15,000 nt of DNA from the NCBI GenBank assembly GCA_037179515.1, contig JAXCGZ010003810.1, forward strand, positions 55,001 through 70,000, written 5' to 3'. The notes beneath the pieces are model-generated. The model did no database searches and had not been told where the DNA came from. It worked only from the letters and a program-made list of their open reading frames with translations. This document shows, in pieces, positions 8,432-15,000 of the stretch (positions within the stretch are counted from its first letter, which is position 1; each line of letters opens with the position of its first letter). The position numbers and the translations under genes were made by a program. This stretch comes from Halocaridina rubra. Its lineage: Eukaryota > Arthropoda > Malacostraca > Decapoda > Atyidae.

Positions 8432-8844
8432 TTTTACTCACTAATACTTGTATCTATCCTTAAAACTTCAATTACATTTAGGATCGACTGTCTGATCGCT
8501 CAGCAAATTCTAATAATCAATTATTCTTAAGGGCGGTTTACACGGTCAAACGGTTCGTCGAACGCGGTTCGACAGACAAGTGTTTGAAGTGATGTTCGAA
8601 CGTGTGAACGGGGTATTTGGTTGTCGAACACGTTCGACAAACGTGTTCGACAACCAAATACCCCGTTCACACGTTCGAACATCACTTCAAACACTTGTCT
8701 GTCGAACCGCGTTCGACGAACCGTTTGACCGCGTAAACCGCTTTTTACACTAAAGAAGTACTTCCTTACAAATTACTTTAAATTTTTCGAACAATCCTTC
8801 AAACTATAACTGCTACTTCTAGAGCCACCCATATACAAATATTG
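8361..8844 (-). mobile_element. Second family B LINE copy, 3'-end fragment
   Basis: Once the 215-bp insertion at 8530-8744 is removed, this ~270-bp segment aligns with the 3' end of copy 1 (about 4386-4660). The RC of GAGCCACCCATATACAAATA matches the region encoding MAGSRTRG. The segment CTTACACTAAAGAAGTACTT matches CTTACACTGAAAAAGTATTT, and CTCCCCGTCTCCTAGTTGGC matches the 3' UTR. It is 5'-truncated near 8844, next to short CA/TG-rich DNA. Its 3' end abuts the start of copy 1, giving a head-to-tail pair. It encodes nothing functional. Confidence 0.85.
8530..8744. mobile_element. 215-bp foldback (near-perfect palindrome) element with TTA duplication
   Basis: Two 107-base arms around a central A at 8637 are reverse complements with only four mismatched pairs (8531/8743, 8532/8742, 8542/8732, 8635/8639). 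The ends read AGGGCGGTTTACACGG and, from the other side, AAAGCGGTTTACGCGG. TTA lies on both sides (8527-8529 and 8745-8747). The matching place in LINE copy 1 has a single TTA, which defines the insertion exactly. A TTA (TWA) duplication fits PIF/Harbinger-type transposition, so this is best read as a foldback MITE moved by an enzyme encoded elsewhere. CGAAC/GTTCG motifs recur many times in each arm. It has no coding capacity. A transcript would fold into a long hairpin. Confidence 0.88.
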
Positions 8845-8917
8845 TGTATGTGTGTCTTTGTGCGCGATTTGAAAATGTGAATTTTTAAGGAATTCTTATC
8901 ATCATGTTTTAATATAC

Positions 8918-9742
<825 letters not shown>

Positions 9743-9747
9743 CGGAG

Positions 9748-9959
9748 AAGTGATTCTCAATTGGTTTTTACCACCGGCCCAGTTTAAGAGAAAAAAGTGA
9801 GCCGTCAAGTTTTTATAAGTCATATTAGGATTAACAACAGAATTTTTTTTTTTAAATAAAATATGAGATATTGTATAATATACTAAACGATTACAATTTT
9901 GGTTCGAAGTTATATCATCACTACAATTTGCTCCGTGGAGAACCGGCTGAGAACCATTG
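9748..9959 (+). mobile_element. Short hAT-like non-autonomous element
   Basis: The left end AAGTGATTCTCAATTGG and the inverted right end CAATGGTTCTCAGCCGG form imperfect terminal repeats of about 17 bases. They resemble the CAGTGGTTCTCAA termini known from many animal hAT elements. The flanking octamers TAACGGAG and TAAAAAAG agree at 5 of 8 positions, which could be a decayed 8-bp target duplication. The 212-bp interior has no meaningful reading frame. A similar end sequence occurs on the minus strand at 12592-12650, supporting a repeat family. The superfamily call is inferred from termini only. Confidence 0.6.
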
Positions 9960-10019
9960 TAAAAAAGCTTCATAACATCAATAAAAACAGTAAATGTATG
10001 ACGTCTAATATATTTACAG

Positions 10020-10096
10020 GGATTAACTTAAAATCTTATTTGCCTCCAGATATCATGAATGTTAAGGCGTCATATTTAAAATTAATCAAGTTACAG
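10020..10096 (+). other. Candidate internal exon (77 nt)
   Basis: An acceptor-like TATATTTACAG ends at 10019, and a strong donor CAG/GTAAGG starts at 10097. The enclosed 77 bases are open in one frame and read roughly INLKSYLPPDIMNVKASYLK and onward, ending KLIKLQ. I recognise no domain. The open frame extends beyond both splice signals, so openness is weak support, and the pyrimidine tract is poor. It lies in a 250-bp stretch between the hAT-like element and a (CA)n array that otherwise holds nothing recognisable. Confidence 0.2.
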
Positions 10097-10212
10097 GTAA
10101 GGTATATCAGTTACCTCTTGGTCTTCATAGCGAAAGACAACAAGTAAAAAGAACTCCTAAAAAATTCATATATATGTCATCGCGCTAACACACATACACA
10201 CATATACGCACA

Positions 10213-10281
<69 letters not shown>
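10213..10281. repeat. (CA)n microsatellite
   Basis: About 34 CA units, preceded from about 10188 by degenerate CACA/TACA sequence. It ends about five bases before a family B LINE fragment. Confidence 0.97.
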
Positions 10282-10282
<1 letters not shown>

Positions 10283-10285
10283 CAC

Positions 10286-10372
10286 ACTATTTTCATATGG
10301 GTGGCTCTAGAACTAGAAGTCATAGCTCATGATTCGTTACAAAAATTTCTTTGCAAGGTAATATTACAAAGA
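10286..10372 (+). mobile_element. Third family B LINE fragment, plus strand
   Basis: The segment from TTTTCATATGGGTGGCTCTA through TTTCTTTGCAAGGTAATATT aligns with the minus strand of copy 1, in the part encoding MAGSRTRGHNLKLRKKTSLQ, and with copy 2. Its 5' break falls at the same element position as that of copy 2 and is likewise preceded by CA-rich sequence. Similarity fades after about 10372. Only about 90 bases survive. Confidence 0.65.
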
Positions 10373-10467
10373 TTGTTATAAGGTCAACAGAGTGTAATTT
10401 CTCCCTACGGGTGTATATTACAAAAGACAAGATACAAAATCTAATAATATTTTTATAAGGTACTAAA

Positions 10468-10640
10468 GTCGCCGTGGCTCAAGCGGTAGTGTCCGCGACT
10501 CTGAGGCGTCAGGTCGAGGATTCGCACCCCGTCAAGGTCTGAGGTTAGCAAGAGCATGCACTCAGAGAAAGGATTACAACCGCCAAAACAAGTCCTTCCC
10601 AAGAAGGCAGCCGTCCTATCCCTTGGTAGAAAAGGGAGTC
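10468..10640 (+). repeat. tRNA-derived SINE-like unit
   Basis: The head (10468-10537) resembles a tRNA: an A-box-like TGGCTCAAGCGG at 10475-10486 and a B-box-like GGATTCGCACC at about 10518-10528, with a T-arm-like CGAGG/CCCCG pair around an ATTCGCA loop. The acceptor ends and anticodon stem do not pair properly, so it is not a working tRNA gene. A non-tRNA body follows, with no clear end; I stop near 10640 but it may run to ~10740. The internal promoter boxes would serve RNA polymerase III in an active SINE. No tail or target duplication was found. Confidence 0.55.
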
Positions 10641-10740
10641 CGTGACGTAAACTAAAGCTAGCTATTTTTCTCTCTTTAAAATTAGTTCGCAATGCGACCG
10701 CCAGGGAAGGATTATCCCCAAACAACAAAACTGTAGAGAA

Positions 10741-11099
<359 letters not shown>

Positions 11100-11179
11100 C
11101 ACGATAAACGAAAACTATTGTATAATTAGTTGTGTATCGCCAGCAGCATTTGTGAATATCCATTTTCACCACTGACTGT

Positions 11180-11308
11180 CACAGCAAATGGTGTAGCAAC
11201 TTAACCTGCTGAGCTGGCTAGAGCCACATACGTTTTACCTCGGGGGGAAAGAAACTCGAAAGCTCCTGGATGGAAATCTAACTCTATATCCATCGAGCCA
11301 TCATAACC
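11180..11308 (-). repeat. Possible tRNA-like SINE remnant
   Basis: On the minus strand an A-box-like TGGCTCGATGGATATAGAG is followed at tRNA-like spacing by a CTTTCGAGTTTC that partly matches a B box, with TTTCCAT where an anticodon loop would fall. Several consensus positions are missing, so it is not a tRNA gene. The downstream part contains CCGAGGTAAAACG and an inverted TGGCTCTAGCCAG. The repeat identity is a guess. Confidence 0.3.
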
Positions 11309-11327
11309 TTTGACATTTACATGCGAT

Positions 11328-11342
11328 ATAAATACATACATG

Positions 11343-11413
<71 letters not shown>

Positions 11414-11425
11414 CATGTATGTATG
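11328..11425. repeat. Composite (CATA)/(AT)n/(CA)/(TATG) microsatellite
   Basis: ATACATACATGTA leads into about 30 AT units (11345-11405), then ACACACACGC and ATGTATGTATG. The left and right flanks are roughly inverted, so the whole array is close to palindromic. It lies directly beyond the poly(A) tail of the minus-strand family C LINE. Confidence 0.95.
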
Positions 11426-11539
11426 TTTTTTTTTTTAAGTGACGCCGGGACAGGCAATAAAACTGCCCTCATCATGAAGAGGATAGGCTGAAAGAATAGT
11501 CGAAGTACTGAGAACCGAGAGATATGGAGGATTAGGCCC

Positions 11540-12000
11540 TGAAATGACGATAGATCCGCTTTATGAAGGAAGATTATAAGAATTTTGAAAGACAGCAGGA
11601 GGAAGAGAGTTCCAGACTCTGGTGGTAGATGGGAAGAAGCAATCGCTGCACCGACCAATCCACGAGCTAAAAATCTCCTCTCAGTACCTGTGTGACGAGG
11701 CCGCTTGGCGAGTGTTACGCGGCCTCGGCAGTGGGGAGGGATGCAACTCGCCAACTCTTCAGAGCAGCAATGGAAGTAGTAGCGATAGAAAAGAGAAAGG
11801 AATATTATCTTACAGCGAAGAGCAAGAGAATCCAGATTAGAAGTAAGAGAAGGATCATCAATGAGTTTGACTGCCTTAGATTCAACCCTTATCAAGGAGA
11901 TAAGTATAAGAAGAAACACCCCAGATGTGTGAGCAGTATTCTAAGTAGGGATGGATAGGAGCTTTATAGATTTTAAGTAACTGTATTGAGGAAAAGTAAT
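11540..12000 (-). pseudogene. Family C LINE C-terminal domain, frameshifted
   Basis: Minus-strand traces in alternating frames: [20 protein letters not shown] (about 11990-11925), then [20 protein letters not shown] and SLFYRYYFHCCSEELASCIP (within the frame 11919-11317), then a frame change after CIPP leading to FFPSTTRVWNSLPPAVFQNS (about 11640-11575). This WNSLP ending is usual for the C terminus of Jockey-superfamily proteins. A 200-residue open frame spans the area, but its second half is the wrong frame and runs into the microsatellite. Confidence 0.8.
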
Positions 12001-12066
12001 GACGAAAACGAAACAAAACCCCAGTTTTTTAGGATGCAGATTTAGAAATTTGGATTATGTGTGTCA

Positions 12067-12590
12067 TCATATGATGACAGAATTAAGAGGGTAAATTTCG
12101 TTAGTTTCGAAGACAATAGGGCTATCAGGTGGAGATGATAAAGAGATAACCAGAATCTGTGTCTTGGAGGCATTAAATTTAGCTAAATTTTGGGTGCCCC
12201 ATTCAGATACCCTCCGCAAATCGGACCTGAGAGTAAAAGAAAGAGTGATACAAGACTGACTACGAGTAGCAGATGAAGGTTGTGAAGAGAAGGCAGAGGA
12301 AATATGAAGGGTAGAATCGTCGGCAAAGGCGTGAAGAAGAGAGGAAGATGGGAACTGAAGAAAATAATTGATGAAGAGAAGGAACAGAGTAGGTGAAAGA
12401 ACAGAGTCCTGTGGAACACCACTGGTAACAGGGAATGGACAAGATGTTGCACCGTCAGCCACCACAGATATAAAACGGTCAGAAAGAAAACTGGAAATCA
12501 GAGAACAGAGAGAAGGGGTAAAGCCATAGGCAGGGAGTTTGGCCAGCATAGCACTGTGCCAGTAGATATATCAAGGGCGACCTTGATGAA
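12067..12590 (-). pseudogene. Family C reverse transcriptase core, damaged
   Basis: Read on the minus strand, the RT trace starts with VALDIS, the front of motif A. The following AFD-type residues are lost in a small deletion. It continues as LAKLPAYGF, SSFLSDR, motif B SGVPQDSVLSPTLFLLF, catalytic FADD in AFADDSTLH, and motif D-like GTQNLAKFNASKTQILVIS. Motif B has PQD where almost all relatives have PQG, and motif A is broken, so the enzyme would be dead. The open frame (160 residues from 12549) ends in two consecutive stops near 12067, after PLNSVII. About the next 70 bases are shortened relative to what the family should have before the C-terminal block. Confidence 0.85.
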
Positions 12591-12591
12591 A

Positions 12592-12650
12592 AGTATTTTT
12601 TTTCTTAAACTGGGCTGGTGGTCCGTGGCCATAGTCATTGAGAACCACTG
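12592..12650 (-). mobile_element. hAT-like terminal fragment
   Basis: The minus strand from 12650 begins CAGTGGTTCTCAATGACTAT, then CGGACCACCAGCCCAGTTTA and an A-run. This matches the left end of the short element at 9748-9800 (ACCACCGGCCCAGTTTAAGA). The other terminus is missing: the sequence passes into the family C LINE at about 12590, so either the LINE landed inside this element or the rest was deleted. Confidence 0.55.
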
Positions 12651-13841
<1,191 letters not shown>

Positions 13842-13922
<81 letters not shown>

Positions 13923-13940
13923 TTATTCTTATTATCATTC

Positions 13941-14007
<67 letters not shown>
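13842..14007. repeat. Interrupted (ATT)n microsatellite
   Basis: About 55 ATT units, with a 20-base interruption at 13921-13940 containing TCTTAT and ATCATTC variants. The poly-leucine and poly-isoleucine frames across it are artefacts. Confidence 0.97.
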
Positions 14008-14008
<1 letters not shown>

Positions 14009-14410
14009 ATTATGCGTTTTTGTTAATAATGCACATTTCCATCTCTTGTTATAAGCTTATTTCTTTTCGGATATCATGACTACACGAATATTCCCAAAAC
14101 TTCAGAAGAATAACATTATAAAAATTATTCCTCCTCCCCAAAGCAAACAAACACGCAAACTAACAAACATTTATTTCCATTTTTGTACAATGATAATCGA
14201 CCCACTTATACCAAAAGTTAAAATTAGTTGAACACATACTTTCTCTCCGTATAATATATTGTGCATTAAAAAAAGAATAATGAAGTAGGATTTCTTATAT
14301 ATGAGGGAAAAAACTTGAACAATCTGCCATTAATGCCAATCTCGAAATTATAATTAATATTATACTATACAGACTATTATGGAAGTCTAAACAAACAAGG
14401 AAATAAATCA

Positions 14411-14411
<1 letters not shown>
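14008..14411. other. Gene-less AT-rich stretch
   Basis: AT-rich sequence with short A-runs. No open frame, RNA gene or repeat is recognised. Confidence 0.5.

Positions 14412-14499
<88 letters not shown>
14412..14499. repeat. (CT)n microsatellite
   Basis: About 44 uninterrupted CT units. Confidence 0.98.
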
Positions 14500-14501
<2 letters not shown>

Positions 14502-15000
14502 TTACTGCCATTTATGACACTTAAACTCATTGGCCTTTATATGATCTATTGTTACCGTATTTGTTTCCAAATATACTTATAGGAGTCGTATACAAATTCG
14601 ACAGTAAAAATGAAAGGTCTATTGTTAAGGCTATGTTGCGAGTCTTCTTCAATGCTGGTGTCACTGAGAAGTGGTGCGCCGGTGCAAAGACTTCAAGATA
14701 GCCCTCCCCCACTCCCCCCCTTTCCAAGATAGCTCCTGGTTAGCTGATAATACATATTACTCCCTAAACCAATCAGACCTAAGCTACTTTCAGGACTGAT
14801 TTAATATCGATTTCATCTTACCTCCCAGTAATCAGAACGCAATTTCAAGTTACCGTGAATGTAAAGGTGAAAGAGAGAGGAATCTGAACTTGCCACATCA
14901 GTCGAGATGATATATAGAAACCACGACTTTTGGAAACAAAGTTTTTTTTTTCTTCTTCTTCTTCGAGCTGCAATATATCTGTTTTCAAATTAAGAGTTAG
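14500..15000. other. Gene-less stretch to window end
   Basis: No gene is recognised. There is a C-rich patch (CCCTCCCCCACTCCCCCCC, 14702-14720) and a (TTC)n-like run at 14951-14964. A 66-residue minus-strand frame at 14527-14727 shows no domain and is probably chance. Confidence 0.5.

Larger units (their letters stand above)
11426..12590 (-). mobile_element. Family C Jockey-superfamily LINE, minus-strand copy
   Basis: A 5'-truncated LINE read on the minus strand, from reverse transcriptase motif A to an 11-base poly(A) tail (T11 on the plus strand at 11426-11436). Its last ~600 bp match the plus-strand copy at 9057-9727. The element 3' end is GGCGTCACTT before the tail. At the 5' side it joins hAT-like end sequence at about 12592. 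Internal deletions and stops make it non-functional. Confidence 0.85.

Noticed and set aside
8530..8744. Viral inverted terminal repeat, bacterial terminator or CRISPR unit
   Set aside because: The insertion inside a LINE with a 3-bp target duplication and a matching empty site points to a transposon, and there is no array or adjacent viral gene.
10468..10540. Functional tRNA gene
   Set aside because: A and B box-like motifs are present, but the acceptor and anticodon stems do not pair properly and a non-tRNA body follows; SINE-like is the better reading.
11622..11958. Plus-strand open frames of 72 and 88 residues
   Set aside because: They are antisense to the family C C-terminal domain.
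14527..14727. 66-residue minus-strand open frame
   Set aside because: It is short, has no recognisable motif and lies in low-information sequence; it is compatible with chance.

Overview
This is repeat-dominated nuclear DNA from an animal, most likely a decapod crustacean such as a shrimp, prawn or crab. Three things suggest this: about 1.3 kb of the 15 kb is long, nearly pure simple repeats ((CT)n, (ATT)n, (AT)n, (CA)n); there are several non-LTR retrotransposon families of Jockey/CR1/L2 type; and the only long meaningful reading frames belong to those elements. The taxon is inferred from repeat style and protein flavour, since no database could be searched. I found no convincing host protein-coding gene; at most there are two candidate exon or promoter signals.

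Layout. Positions 1-1242 hold a repeat remnant, a weak promoter-like stretch and a diverged duplication. Positions 1573-2826 (minus strand) carry a 5'-truncated CR1/L2-like element (family A) with two frameshifts, abutting an (ATT)n array. Positions 2827-3849 are mostly microsatellites. Positions ~4386-8360 (minus) hold the main object: a nearly complete CR1/L2-type LINE (family B) with ORF1 (coiled coil plus RNA-binding-like domain) and ORF2 (APE endonuclease, reverse transcriptase, C-terminal domain). ORF2 is broken by only one in-frame stop and one 1-nt frameshift. A second, 3'-terminal family B fragment (8361-8844) sits directly upstream in head-to-tail order, so the ORF1 ATG lies in the neighbour's 3' UTR. 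A 215-bp almost perfect foldback palindrome (8530-8744) has inserted into that fragment with a TTA target duplication; the empty site can be read from the other copy.

Positions 8918-9054 are a composite microsatellite. Family C, another Jockey-superfamily LINE, is present twice in opposite orientation (9057-9742 plus, 11426-12590 minus). Between and beside these lie a short hAT-like non-autonomous element (9748-9959), its partial relative (12592-12650, minus), a third family B fragment (10286-10372, plus), a tRNA-derived SINE-like unit (from 10468) and another weak tRNA-like repeat (11180-11308, minus). Positions 12651-15000 are AT-rich non-coding DNA with two large (ATT)n arrays and a (CT)n array.

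Only the family B ORF pair forms a working unit in principle. ORF1 would coat the element RNA, and ORF2 would nick the target and prime reverse transcription. The other elements are dead fragments or depend on proteins encoded elsewhere.
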